Shown piece by piece: positions 31,390 through 40,517 of a stretch of 64,000 bases of DNA. The notes below the pieces were generated by a model that did not search any database, was not told the DNA's origin, and saw only the letters and a list, made by a program, of their open reading frames with translations. Position numbers and translations under genes: made by a program. Within the stretch, counting starts at the first letter, position 1, and every line of letters begins with the position of its first letter. The DNA is from Allorhodopirellula solitaria (GTDB taxonomy: Bacteria; Planctomycetota; Planctomycetia; Pirellulales; Pirellulaceae). Where the stretch lies: assembly GCF_007859855.1 (NCBI RefSeq), contig NZ_SJPK01000003.1:565182-629181 (forward strand), read 5' to 3'.

Positions 31390-34300
31390 TCAATGATTGA
31401 ACAGGAATGCGGAGGAATTGATCAGCGCCCAAACGAGATCCTCGGCTGCAGTCAACCGCACGTGTTCTCGTTGTGTTTCACTCCGTTTGACGTTCGCGCG
31501 GAGGGCGACTAGGTCGGGATCATCGGCAGTCTTCGTGGCGAAGCGTTCTTGCCGTGCTTGCAGAGCGAGGAGTTCTTGATCCGGTGGAACCGGCTTGCGA
31601 GCGGTAGCGAGTTGAGCTTGGGCTCTCTGGACGGCTGCATCGCGAGCGGTCACGTAATCATGCAACAGCTTGGTTTGGGATTCGCTGCGCTGCTCGGCCG
31701 GAGCAGCCGACGCGACCGCCAGGGCTTCGGTCGTGCTCAGCGGAATGGCGCCTTGGTGGGTGGTCAGGCTGATGCGGAAACGGCCTAACAGGTGATTGGC
31801 TGCCGCGTGGTTCTGAGCGATGACGAAACGCAGCCGTGTTTTGCTGTCCGAGCTGACAGGTTTCTCGCTGGCAGGCACCTCGCTAGCAAACTGAAAGGTG
31901 GCCCAATGGTCTTTGCCCAATCGCGGTGAAACCGCCCACGCACTCTGGTTACCAGGTTTCCCATCGAAAGCCAGGTCGACGGAGAAACCACCCTGCAAGA
32001 AGTCCGCCTTGCCGCTGGCGATCTTTGCCACGGGGAGTTTTTGGAACGGCACGGTGGGCTCACTGCCGGCGCGAACGGTGATTTCGGTGACAACGAAGTT
32101 CCCGTTCTTGGGCAGTCCAGGGCCGCCACTGGGAAGCGACTCATCGGCGATCGCTTCGACACGGAAACCGGTGATCTGTCTCAGATCGGTTTCGAAGTCG
32201 AGTGTGTAGGTGGCTTTGGCAGCCTTGCCGCTCGCCAGAACACTGCGGTCGGGCAGGACGCTCAATTTGACATCGCCGCTGGCGGAGTAGGCTGCCGGAG
32301 CGAGCGGGAACCATTCGGGGCTACCCTCGGTCCCGTTCTTCGCGATCCAAGCCTCGATGGCGTCGGGGATCGCTGCGTGGGCGGCAGCGAGAGTTTCCTC
32401 GGCTCGCGAGATCGCTGCGTCGCGGTGCTCGTTCGATCGAGTGCGTTCGCCGGCGATCGCTTTTTCTCTCGATGCGATTTGCTGTTCGATTTTCTGCAGT
32501 GTTGCCAGCCGGGCGGCTTCTCGGCTCTCCAGTTCACCCTGCCAATCCGATTCAGCAGCCGCGAGCCGCTCGACGAGCCGCTCGTGGTCGGACTGAATCT
32601 GCTCCGTCATCGACGCAAACGCCTCGACTTCCGCAGGTTTAGGAAAGCGTCCAAGGGCACGCAAAAAGATTTCCTCGGCAAGAGCCTGGTCGTTGGCATG
32701 TTTGGTCACGATGCTCTGTAGGTCGTTCTCGGGGTCGCTGATTGCTGAACCGATCGTCGGACCGCTGATCAACGCCATGACTGGACCGAGTTGCAGATCG
32801 TCGCTGCGTTCGCATTCGCAGGCAGTCTCACGAACGGGACGCCCTAGATTAGCGAGGAATCCGTCTGGGAGGGCAACTTCAGCATCTGTGGCAGCGGCGG
32901 CACGCGAACCGGCTGGCATCCCGGGAAGCTTGCTCAGCGAGCCGGTGAGCGCATGCACGGCATCGTAGATCACCTCGGCTGGCAAGCGGCGTGGTGTCGC
33001 GTGGGAGTAGTTCTGTTGATCGTCAACGTTCCAGCGGTTGGTTTGGACCGATAACCCGTAGGTGCGTGAACGGCAGATCAGCCGGATGAGGGCACGTGAG
33101 TCGAATCCAGAACGTATGAACTCGTCGGTGAGATAGTCGAGAAGCTCGGGATTGGTTGCGGGATTGCCAGCGCGGATGTCATCGACCGGTTCGATCAAAC
33201 CGACCCCGGTGAGGTCCGCCCAAATGCGATTGACGTAGCTACGAGCGAAATAGGGATTATCGGGGTGCGTGATCCAAGTCGCGAGTTGTTCGCGACGACT
33301 TGGGACGGCTTCCTCCTTCGCTTTATCAGTTGCCGGATCGATGCTCAGCGCCGTCAGTGTCTCACTGGCGCGAACGGACTGGCCCGATCGAGCCTGCTCC
33401 TGTTCAGACGGCCCGTGATCCGATGGACCATCATCAGACGGCCCGTGATCAGTCAGCTCGTACGGGAAGGCTGGCTGCACCGAGTCGCCCGTGCGGGCGT
33501 GGGGAACTTCGCTCTGCGCGGAATCGTCGATGATCTCATACAACGCTGTTGCTTTTTCCACTGCGGTACCGCCGACCTTGCGATCCCCCGACGCGGGATC
33601 GGGCTTGCGATTGACGTGAGCAAAAAACGCTGCCATCTCGTAGTACTGGTCCTGCGTCCAGCGTTCGAAGGGATGGTCGTGGCACTGGTTGCAATTGAAC
33701 CGAATTCCCAAGAACAGTTGCGTCGTGTTCTCCATCGTTTCCTTCGGCGTGCGAAGGACTTTGAAGTATGATGCGGGCGGATTGGCCTGGTTGGATCCCG
33801 ATGCGGTGAGGATTTGACGAGCGAATTGATCGTAGGGGCGATTCTGATCAACAGCTTCGCGGATCCATTGTCGGTATTCCCGGCTGCCGTCAACGCCCAA
33901 GAACTTTCGATTGACCTGCAGGAGATCTGCCCATTTGTTCGTCCAAAAAACGGCAAACTCTTCACCACCGATGAGCCCGTCGATCACGTTTTCTCGTTTC
34001 TCGCGCGACGATGTCGTGTCTGCCAGAAACTCACGCACGGCGTCACTTGTCGGCGGGAGTCCGGTGAGGTCCAGGTGCACACGTCTGAAAAAGGTAGCGT
34101 CGTCGGCTAGGTCACTGGGGACAATCTTCATCCGCTCCCATTTCTGGGCGACCAGTTCGTCGATCCGATTCCAAGCCGGTGCCTCCGTGTTCTGATAGCC
34201 GCTGCGATCTCCCATTACGGTCAGTGTGGTTGCCGCGTAAGCGCCTTCGTAACGCGCCAGCACCGGGGCTTCGCCACGGCGAATAGCCAGCAACACGCCG

Positions 34301-36675
34301 CCTGAGTCCGCTGTCGCCACTTCGGTATCGCCGCTTTCAATCACGGCTTCGCGAGTGACATCTCGAGAGGTACCGTCGCCGTAATGCGCAACCACGCGTA
34401 CCTGTTGACGCGCCGAGGTCGACTGCACGACTGGATTGGCCGGCGAGAGTTCGAGTGACGTGACAGGTGGTGTGTCGCGGTTCCAGTGGGAACCAGTGGC
34501 GATCCATTGACGCAGCACGGCATGGTAGGGGGCCCCCTGTGAAACCAGGGTACCACCCTCATGCGGAGTCAGCCCCAATGGTTTACGGAGCATCAGGGAA
34601 TGTTCTGGGGCGGCGGGATTGATGCGACGCGCGGCGAGGTCATCCGTCAGTGCTCGGATATCAAAGAGCGGGTCGTACCCCCGCAGTGATAGACGAAAAC
34701 CGTTTTTTCCTTTCTGCGCGCCGTGGCAGGTCCCCTGGTTGCACCCGAGTCGGCTGAGGACCGGATTGACATCACGGATGAAGTCGACGTCGTCATTCTC
34801 GTTTCCGGTGTTGGTAAAGGGAATCGTCTGCTGATGTTGCCCGATGCTGACTACGAGATTTCCTGTCGCGTTGCGAACCGGCCGGACCAAACCATCGGTC
34901 TGAACCGCAAATGCCGTGTGTGGTTGAATCTTGATTCGGTCGGTGACGTCGACCCGTTGTCCGTCCTTCGTCGACGCGACCGCGACGAATTGTACGTATT
35001 CGTAGGGCGAGTTCAGCTGCACTTTCGCTGGCGAGACGTCCAATGAGGTGATGTTGAATTCGTCGAGCGAAGTGGAGTCGACATCCGCTGAGCTAGGGTT
35101 CTCTTCCTGACGTGAATTCACTTTCGCAATCCGCGCGTTCTCGGCCTGCGTCCACTGCTCGGCATCAAACCGCGTGCCTTGCGGCGCTTCATCCGAAATT
35201 TCGTGAGCAATCGAAACGGAGGTCAACAGTCTGCCGGCCGGACCGATATGTCGGACCAGCCCGTCGTTGGCGCCAACCCAGACGCTCCCATCGCTCGCGA
35301 GATCGAGGCTATATGCCGCTACATCGGGCAAGTCGAACTGCATCGTTCGGTGCACCGCTTGGTCCTTGACTGACTTTTCTGCGTCGACGTCGTATTGCCA
35401 GACGCAGATTTGGCTGGTGCCATCGATTGTTGCAACCGCTGCGACAAGGCTGCCATCGGTGCTGACGGCAACCTGATCAATGCGCCCGGTCATCGCGGGA
35501 AATCGTTTGAGCAGGTTGGCGTCGTCGCCAATTTTTCGCGCCGAGTTGCGGAACACGCGGTAGATCTTCACGATGCCATCAGCACCGCCGACGACAATCT
35601 GGTCATGCGCCGGATGGATCGCGATACTCGATAGTCCGCCCGACAAAGCACCTGGTGTGATCGACGTGACATTGTCAATGAATCGCTGGGTAGCAACCTC
35701 GGTGAGCTTGCAGGTCATATCTCTGGCCACCGAAACGAGGTGCTTTCCGTCGTTGGTAAACACCGTATCGCGAACCCAATCGTCGTGAGCGCCTTGATAG
35801 AGAACCTGCTCGCCGGTCGCGGATTCGAACGCGCGAACGGTATGATCGTTCGCTCCCAAGGCGATTTGGCTGTCGTCGGGTGACCAAGACAATCCCGTAA
35901 GCGTGTCGTAGGTGACACTCTTGGAAAGCTGCAACTCGCCTGTGCGGGCGTCCCAAACCTGCAGTTCACCCATCTCGCCCGGCGTACCGCCCGCTGCTGC
36001 AATCCGCGAGCTATCGTGCGAGAATGCCACGGAGTTGATCCGGGGGCTGATACCGATGAGCCGGTGGCAAACGTCCCTCGACTCGGGATCGAGCAGGAGG
36101 ATTTCATGGTATCCCGCGACGGCGAGGGTCGACTGATCCGCCGATAGATCAATCGCGGGGACCGTGGGCGATCCACGATACTGCGGTGGATTCTCAGGCG
36201 TGTACCGCGGCCCGCTGGGAGATTCCGAGTCGTTGATAGCACCTTGATTGATCCAGCGGCCGATTAACTCCACCTCGCTAGGAACGAGCGGTGTCTGTGG
36301 TGATTTGGGCATCGCGGCCACGCCACCGTCCGAGATGATTTGTGCATACAGATAGCTGGCTTCCGCGTCACCGGGGACGATGGCCGGTTCGCCTGACTCG
36401 CCGCCACCCACCAACGCATCGAACTCTGTCATCCGGTACTCGCCAAGCTGTTTGGCGCCCTGGTGACATCCAAAGCACTTGGAACGAAGCAATGGCAAGA
36501 TATCTTGCTGGTAACTCACCGCCCGTTCGTTGGTGGATGGCTTGGTCGAATCGGTTAATTCCGACGCGGTCGCGAACAGCCCTATTGAGAGGCTCAGCGC
36601 GAGTCCCAAGATGGGTGCCAGGGAGCGCAGGCTAAAGATCTGAATGATATTCATCACGACGATTGTCCTCATCAT
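31390..36675 (-). CDS. PSCyt1-WD40-DUF1549-DUF1553 giant exported protein
   Basis: This 1761-residue protein has an N-terminal signal (LAPILGLALSLSIGLFATAS). Domains in order: a cytochrome-like PSCyt1 with haem motif CFGCH (67-71); a WD40-type propeller (about 160-480, for example LTGLSWSPDDSQIALGAND); an Ig-like domain; a second cytochrome-like module with the unusual CX4CH motif CNQGTCH (about 645); another Ig-like domain; DUF1549/PSCyt2 (about 830-1010, with FNCNQCHDHPFERW); then DUF1553/PSD1, interrupted and extended by a coiled-coil (ESREAARLATLQKIEQQ) and a beta-rich insert, ending NSSAFLFNH. These planctomycete-specific proteins are inferred to be periplasmic redox or polysaccharide-related, but the function is unproven. 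It pairs with the DUF1501 gene. Confidence 0.92.
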   Translation of the reverse strand: MMRTIVVMNIIQIFSLRSLAPILGLALSLSIGLFATASELTDSTKPSTNERAVSYQQDILPLLRSKCFGCHQGAKQLGEYRMTEFDALVGGGESGEPAIVPGDAEASYLYAQIISDGGVAAMPKSPQTPLVPSEVELIGRWINQGAINDSESPSGPRYTPENPPQYRGSPTVPAIDLSADQSTLAVAGYHEILLLDPESRDVCHRLIGISPRINSVAFSHDSSRIAAAGGTPGEMGELQVWDARTGELQLSKSVTYDTLTGLSWSPDDSQIALGANDHTVRAFESATGEQVLYQGAHDDWVRDTVFTNDGKHLVSVARDMTCKLTEVATQRFIDNVTSITPGALSGGLSSIAIHPAHDQIVVGGADGIVKIYRVFRNSARKIGDDANLLKRFPAMTGRIDQVAVSTDGSLVAAVATIDGTSQICVWQYDVDAEKSVKDQAVHRTMQFDLPDVAAYSLDLASDGSVWVGANDGLVRHIGPAGRLLTSVSIAHEISDEAPQGTRFDAEQWTQAENARIAKVNSRQEENPSSADVDSTSLDEFNITSLDVSPAKVQLNSPYEYVQFVAVASTKDGQRVDVTDRIKIQPHTAFAVQTDGLVRPVRNATGNLVVSIGQHQQTIPFTNTGNENDDVDFIRDVNPVLSRLGCNQGTCHGAQKGKNGFRLSLRGYDPLFDIRALTDDLAARRINPAAPEHSLMLRKPLGLTPHEGGTLVSQGAPYHAVLRQWIATGSHWNRDTPPVTSLELSPANPVVQSTSARQQVRVVAHYGDGTSRDVTREAVIESGDTEVATADSGGVLLAIRRGEAPVLARYEGAYAATTLTVMGDRSGYQNTEAPAWNRIDELVAQKWERMKIVPSDLADDATFFRRVHLDLTGLPPTSDAVREFLADTTSSREKRENVIDGLIGGEEFAVFWTNKWADLLQVNRKFLGVDGSREYRQWIREAVDQNRPYDQFARQILTASGSNQANPPASYFKVLRTPKETMENTTQLFLGIRFNCNQCHDHPFERWTQDQYYEMAAFFAHVNRKPDPASGDRKVGGTAVEKATALYEIIDDSAQSEVPHARTGDSVQPAFPYELTDHGPSDDGPSDHGPSEQEQARSGQSVRASETLTALSIDPATDKAKEEAVPSRREQLATWITHPDNPYFARSYVNRIWADLTGVGLIEPVDDIRAGNPATNPELLDYLTDEFIRSGFDSRALIRLICRSRTYGLSVQTNRWNVDDQQNYSHATPRRLPAEVIYDAVHALTGSLSKLPGMPAGSRAAAATDAEVALPDGFLANLGRPVRETACECERSDDLQLGPVMALISGPTIGSAISDPENDLQSIVTKHANDQALAEEIFLRALGRFPKPAEVEAFASMTEQIQSDHERLVERLAAAESDWQGELESREAARLATLQKIEQQIASREKAIAGERTRSNEHRDAAISRAEETLAAAHAAIPDAIEAWIAKNGTEGSPEWFPLAPAAYSASGDVKLSVLPDRSVLASGKAAKATYTLDFETDLRQITGFRVEAIADESLPSGGPGLPKNGNFVVTEITVRAGSEPTVPFQKLPVAKIASGKADFLQGGFSVDLAFDGKPGNQSAWAVSPRLGKDHWATFQFASEVPASEKPVSSDSKTRLRFVIAQNHAAANHLLGRFRISLTTHQGAIPLSTTEALAVASAAPAEQRSESQTKLLHDYVTARDAAVQRAQAQLATARKPVPPDQELLALQARQERFATKTADDPDLVALRANVKRSETQREHVRLTAAEDLVWALINSSAFLFNH

Positions 36676-36921
36676 ATTGGAACGATCATCGCCGGTCCTA
36701 TTCAGGCAGTCCTAAACAGGTAGCCACTCAGGAGGAGGCAGGCGGGGCGAGCCCAGCAGGTTTGGGTGGTGCTGACGCTCGTACCCGCAGCTTAGTGGCG
36801 GATTCCTAGCCGGTCAAGGATGAAGTTGGGCGACCAGCCCGTCGCGACATCTCCGGCAGTACACTGCACCGATTTGGTGAGTTAGCTGGAACGTCGCTTT
36901 TTTCACTCGAAAATGACGGGG

Positions 36922-37335
36922 CTAATCGTGCTTGGGCCAACCGTTGAGCAAGATTTTCTTCATCGCTGCGAGCGTCTGTTTGCTGACGTGATGCTCGATC
37001 CCCTCACTGTCGATTGTGGCGATCTGCTCGCTCACGCCGAGCTTTTGTAGGAACGATTTGACGATCTCGTGGCGCTGCCGCGACTTCACAGCCAATCGCC
37101 GTCCGGCGGCTGTCAGTTCAATCGGCTGGTACGGCTCGGTTTGGACCAAGCCGTCACGCTGCAATCGTGAGATTGTATTGTTGACCGTCGCATGGGTAAC
37201 CTCGAAATGACGCACCAGGTCCACCGCGCGGCAGACGCCGGCGTGGTCGATCGCATCCGCGATTGCTTCGACATAGTCTTCGGCCACCTCACTGGCGTGA
37301 TCGAGCCGGGTTCGTTGATGGCGAGGACTGGACAT
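36922..37335 (-). CDS. mntR: MntR/DtxR-family metal-dependent regulator
   Basis: This 137-residue regulator has an N-terminal winged helix (VAEDYVEAIADAIDHAGVCR, then VDLVRHFEVTHATVNNTISR with the recognition helix) and a metal-binding dimerisation domain containing DSEGIEHHVSKQT, the E-x-x-EHH metal site typical of MntR. It should sense manganese or iron and repress metal uptake genes. The start at 37335 (MSSPRHQ) is preferred over an in-frame upstream extension of 103 codons with no family similarity. It is last in a same-strand run of TPR and membrane genes behind a Fur-like box, though a 196-base gap separates it from them. Confidence 0.85.
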   Translation of the reverse strand: MSSPRHQRTRLDHASEVAEDYVEAIADAIDHAGVCRAVDLVRHFEVTHATVNNTISRLQRDGLVQTEPYQPIELTAAGRRLAVKSRQRHEIVKSFLQKLGVSEQIATIDSEGIEHHVSKQTLAAMKKILLNGWPKHD

Positions 37336-37531
37336 GCGGGCACGCTGCTCTCTGCAAAGTAACGATCGAGTGGCGGAGCATCGTAAACGAAACCAGGCTG
37401 TCGCGGAATCTGTTGCACGGTCGACGTCGAGAAATTCCCCGCCTGCCCTTCCAAACAGGCGGGGAAATCGCTTGCCGTGAGGAAGCTCGCGCTGCATCGA
37501 ACGCTGTGCCTGCCTGCGTGCGGGCTCGTCG

Positions 37532-38281
37532 TTAGCGTTGGATGCCGCGCAAGCGTTGATAACAAACCGCCATTCGGTCGTGATCATCGAAGCAATCGAA
37601 GATGCAGACCAGTCGCCACAAGCAGCACTCGCAGTCCAGCTCAATCGATTGGCCCGAGACTACTTGGCAGACGACCTCGTAGGCTTCGCTGGGCAAGTCC
37701 ATCTGAATCAACAGCGTCGCGGCGGTCACCCGAAACTCCGCGACTTCGGGCGCCAGCAAGATCGCGTTCTCGACGGACTGCAGGCACACCGCCGGTGACT
37801 CTCCAAGCCGTGACTCAATGGCAGAAAGCTCGTGCCATAGCAACGGCTCGCGGCGATTTCGCTGCAGCGCGCTGCGGATCACACTAGCAGATAGCTCGGG
37901 ATGCCCCAACGTCAGCAGGTCATGGGAGATCAATCGAGTCATCGCTGTTGCTAATGGGGCGGAGACCCCGAGCGTGTACAGCAATCCAACGGCCGTTTTC
38001 TCCCGTCCGATCGCCAAGTACTGCATTGCCATGATCCGCGAGGACCACACTTCGAGCGAAACCAGCTCTCGGGCCCGTTCGAAATAGCGAACGGCGAGAT
38101 TGGGCCGGCCCGATTGGGCCTGCAGTAGTCCACGAAGCTCCCAGGCACCGCCATGATCAGAGTGCACGCGGCAGATCACATCGAGTTGCTCCAGAGCAGC
38201 GTCGGTGTCGCCGTCGGACAGTGCGACGGAAAGCTCATCGTATAACTGCTGTACCGTGCGTTGGTTCATTGAAGTTGCCAT
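37532..38281 (-). CDS. TPR-type protein
   Basis: This 249-residue soluble protein is made of helical tetratricopeptide-like repeats: LYDELSVALSDGDTDAALEQ, then GAWELRGLLQAQSGRPNLAV with RYFERARELV, and EPLLWHELSAIESRLG. The C-terminal part is Cys-rich (ELDCECCLWRLVCIFDCF). It is a protein-interaction scaffold of unknown partner. Its start lies inside the 3' end of the preceding small membrane-protein gene (16-base overlap), so they are probably in one operon with the other TPR gene. Confidence 0.7.
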   Translation of the reverse strand: MATSMNQRTVQQLYDELSVALSDGDTDAALEQLDVICRVHSDHGGAWELRGLLQAQSGRPNLAVRYFERARELVSLEVWSSRIMAMQYLAIGREKTAVGLLYTLGVSAPLATAMTRLISHDLLTLGHPELSASVIRSALQRNRREPLLWHELSAIESRLGESPAVCLQSVENAILLAPEVAEFRVTAATLLIQMDLPSEAYEVVCQVVSGQSIELDCECCLWRLVCIFDCFDDHDRMAVCYQRLRGIQR

Positions 38282-38574
38282 CGGCTCGATCTCCAGTAGC
38301 AGGTTGGTAAACGGGTTCGCCCCGGTAGGTCAGGGATGGAGGAAGTGGTTGCGGAGGTCGCGGAATGCCCTCGCTGAGCGGCCATCGTGAAAGGGGCATC
38401 CGAGCAAGTCTCTCTTGGAGACTCTGATCGAGGGTTTGCCATATCGCGGGCCGCCCGGTCGACTGCGCACACTCGCTCACCTCCATAGATGATGAGGGTT
38501 GCCACGATCGTGATCGCAACAAACCCCGCAACAAGGAGAGCAGCATGAAAGAGAAGTAACGGAGTCGGATTCAT
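38266..38574 (-). CDS. Small single-pass membrane protein
   Basis: This 102-residue protein has one N-terminal transmembrane helix (LLLFHAALLVAGFVAITIVA, about residues 6-28) and a polar, Ser/Thr/Arg-rich tail that looks disordered. Its ATG overlaps the stop of the upstream TPR gene by 4 bases and its end overlaps the next gene by 16, which supports it as real despite the lack of a family. It may tether the two TPR proteins to the membrane. Confidence 0.5.
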   Translation of the reverse strand: MNPTPLLLFHAALLVAGFVAITIVATLIIYGGERVCAVDRAARDMANPRSESPRETCSDAPFTMAAQRGHSATSATTSSIPDLPGRTRLPTCYWRSSRWQLQ

Positions 38575-39413
38575 CGTCGGGCTCCCTCAGGATGCTTGGA
38601 TCCAGATTCGATTTTGGCGGCGCGAAGCTGCGCCGCTTTTTCTTCGCAGTCATCGGCCAAGCCAAAGAACCCGCGGCGGCCGAGCAATTCACCGATGCGG
38701 GAGAGACAGCTCGCGCAGGTCACCCTCTCGATGTCGTCTTCGTTGAAGTTGCCGAGTGCGTAGATAGCTTCGTTCTCGCGGTCCAATTGGATGAGCAGCG
38801 AAACCAACCCGATTCGAAAGTGCAGGTTTCCCGGATCCAGTTGCAAGGCCCGCTGCGTCAACGCTTCGGTGAGGTATAGCGGCTGGCCCGACCGCGCCGA
38901 GTAAAACCCCATGTCGTAGTACGCCTGCGCCACCGTTTCGTCTTTCTCGGTGACCCATTCGCAGACCTGCATGGCGAGTTGAGGGGAGTCGATCGCTTCC
39001 AGTCCGGCTGCGACTTGCAGCATCAACTCGGGCGGTAATTGGCGGCGGATCGCCAGTTGCAGGTAGAGGTCGCGGGCCAGATCGATGCGCAGCAGCTCGG
39101 CGTAGCAGGATGCGAGAACGATCCGGGTTTCGTCAGCGATGGGCGAAACCAGGCTGGCCTTTTCGATCGCGTCGGCGGCCTGGTGGGGATGGCCGAGGTC
39201 ATGCCAAGCCCGGCCGAGCAATTCCAGCCACGGGCCTTGGCCGTTCTCGGGCAATCCATCGTCGGCGGGATGTTCCACCGCTCGGGTCGCCATTGCCACG
39301 ACTTCGTCCAGTCGCCCCGCTTGGTAGCGGGCTCGAGCCAGTTGAAGTTGCTCGAGTGGGGCTGGCTGCTCACCAGCGGCCAGTTGTTGTTGCTGAGATC
39401 CTGATTCAGCCAT
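38571..39413 (-). CDS. TPR-type protein
   Basis: This 280-residue protein starts at ATG 39413 (MAESGSQQQQLAAGEQPAP), with an in-frame upstream extension of 59 codons judged unlikely. TPR motifs include LARARYQAGRLDEVVAMATR, then GPWLELLGRAWHDLGHPHQA with ADAIEKASLV, and VAQAYYDMGFYSARSGQPLY. Near the C-terminus CASCLSRIGELLG gives a CxxC. It opens the possible metal-responsive operon, with a Fur-like box about 180 bases upstream, and is followed by the small membrane protein and a second TPR protein. Confidence 0.7.
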   Translation of the reverse strand: MAESGSQQQQLAAGEQPAPLEQLQLARARYQAGRLDEVVAMATRAVEHPADDGLPENGQGPWLELLGRAWHDLGHPHQAADAIEKASLVSPIADETRIVLASCYAELLRIDLARDLYLQLAIRRQLPPELMLQVAAGLEAIDSPQLAMQVCEWVTEKDETVAQAYYDMGFYSARSGQPLYLTEALTQRALQLDPGNLHFRIGLVSLLIQLDRENEAIYALGNFNEDDIERVTCASCLSRIGELLGRRGFFGLADDCEEKAAQLRAAKIESGSKHPEGARR

Positions 39414-39592
39414 GCGAAAACACCTTTCCGAAAAGGCGGTCCGATCCATCGGAGGTCCAGACCGCGCGTCAAGAAGCCCGGCGCACCGTACGCGATGCGC
39501 GGGGGCAACCTGGGCGTGGCTGGCTGGCCGATCACCACGTGCATCGAGCACACACATCGCGATCAAGCTAGCTTGCTGCGTCGCCAGCAATT

Positions 39593-39611
39593 GCTAATGA
39601 GAATGAATTGC
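39593..39611 (-). promoter_or_regulatory. Fur-like operator
   Basis: GCTAATGAGAATGAATTGC matches the E. coli Fur consensus GATAATGATAATCATTATC at 13 of 19 positions and is embedded in the inverted repeat ATTGC...GCAAT. It lies upstream of a minus-strand operon that ends with a DtxR/MntR-type regulator, which makes iron or manganese control plausible. Confidence 0.5.
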
Positions 39612-39779
39612 AATAGTATCGCCGCGCAGGAGTACTGTCAAGCGGTCTCGGGACACGCTTGCGAAGGAACAGGCGAGTGAACTTGCGGGCAATCAACAGG
39701 CGGCAACAAGTCCTTTCGCTTGGCGGGATCGATTGACTTGAGGGACTCGTCGCCTCTTCATGAATCCCCACCAGTCAGC

Positions 39780-39992
39780 TCCCCCGTGTGCTTGTCACAC
39801 GGGAAGCCAAGTTTTGAAATTAGAAAACCGCGGCATCGACACGTGTTCCCTTGTCAGCTTGTCTGACAGGAAACTAAGCCGGCAGACTTTGCTGTCATGC
39901 GGGGCAAGCCCGCATGGGAGCGGGGTGAACGCTCTCTTGTTCTAATCACAAAACGGCGATTCCTGTCAGGCAAGCTGACAGGGGATCTGGTC
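39780..39992. repeat. Dispersed intergenic repeat with hairpins
   Basis: Hairpins CCCGTGTG-cttgt-CACACGGG (39783-39803), CTTGTCAG-cttgt-CTGACAGG (39850-39871), GCGGGGC..GCCCGC (39900-39913) and CCTGTCAG-gcaag-CTGACAGG (39962-39982) alternate with ACTTTGCTGTCA and CAAAACGG. The second half aligns with 14796-14892. No gene is seen in this 1.1-kb gap (39414-40517). Confidence 0.65.
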
Positions 39993-40245
39993 TAGCCATG
40001 CCCCGAACGGGGCCAAGGTAAGTGCCGACGGCGCTGGCCGCGGGGGTACACGGAAATAGCGGTTTGTAGAGCCCGCGGCGAGCGCCGAATGCCACTTACT
40101 TTAGTTTTCGAAGCGGTCTTGGTAACCCGACGCGTGAGCGAGGATGATCTATTAACCACGCGAAACACTGCAGTTTCCTCGCTGACGCATCGGGTTACCA
40201 ACTTAGCCATGCTCCAAACGGGGCCAAAATAGGTGCCATTCGGCT
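39993..40245. repeat. Nested REP/MITE-like palindromes
   Basis: Two large inverted repeats lie side by side. GTAAGTGCCGACGGCGCTGG (40018) pairs with the inverted GCGAGCGCCGAATGCCACTTAC ending at 40099. TTGGTAACCCGACGCGTGAG... (40119-40144) pairs with its inverse at 40176-40201, 24 of 26 positions. The pair is flanked by direct copies of TAGCCATGC-CC-AACGGGGCCAA (39993 and 40204). I recognise the TTGGTAACCCGA type of repeat as frequent in Rhodopirellula-like genomes. Confidence 0.75.
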
Positions 40246-40517
40246 AGCGCCGTCGACTCACGTCATTGCACTGAGGGCTCGTTTCTCGACCCTCCCCGCT
40301 CCTGCTGTGCTTGGGAGGGGGAAGACCCTTCCGGCAGTGTTCACTCATGCACAAACCGCCGATTATTTTTTCTAGCTGGCGCTCGGCGTCGGGAATGGAC
40401 CAAGAGTCTCAGGCAGTGGTTTTATGTTAAAAATTCCCCACCGCGCAGGTGCTGCCAATCAGGTTGGTCGGACCGTTGGTCGACATCAACCCACGCGGCG
40501 GGGAGGAACTCAAACGC

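Noticed and set aside
32041-32721. 226-codon plus-strand open frame
   Set aside because: It is antisense to the giant PSCyt/DUF1553 gene. No start signal or motif.
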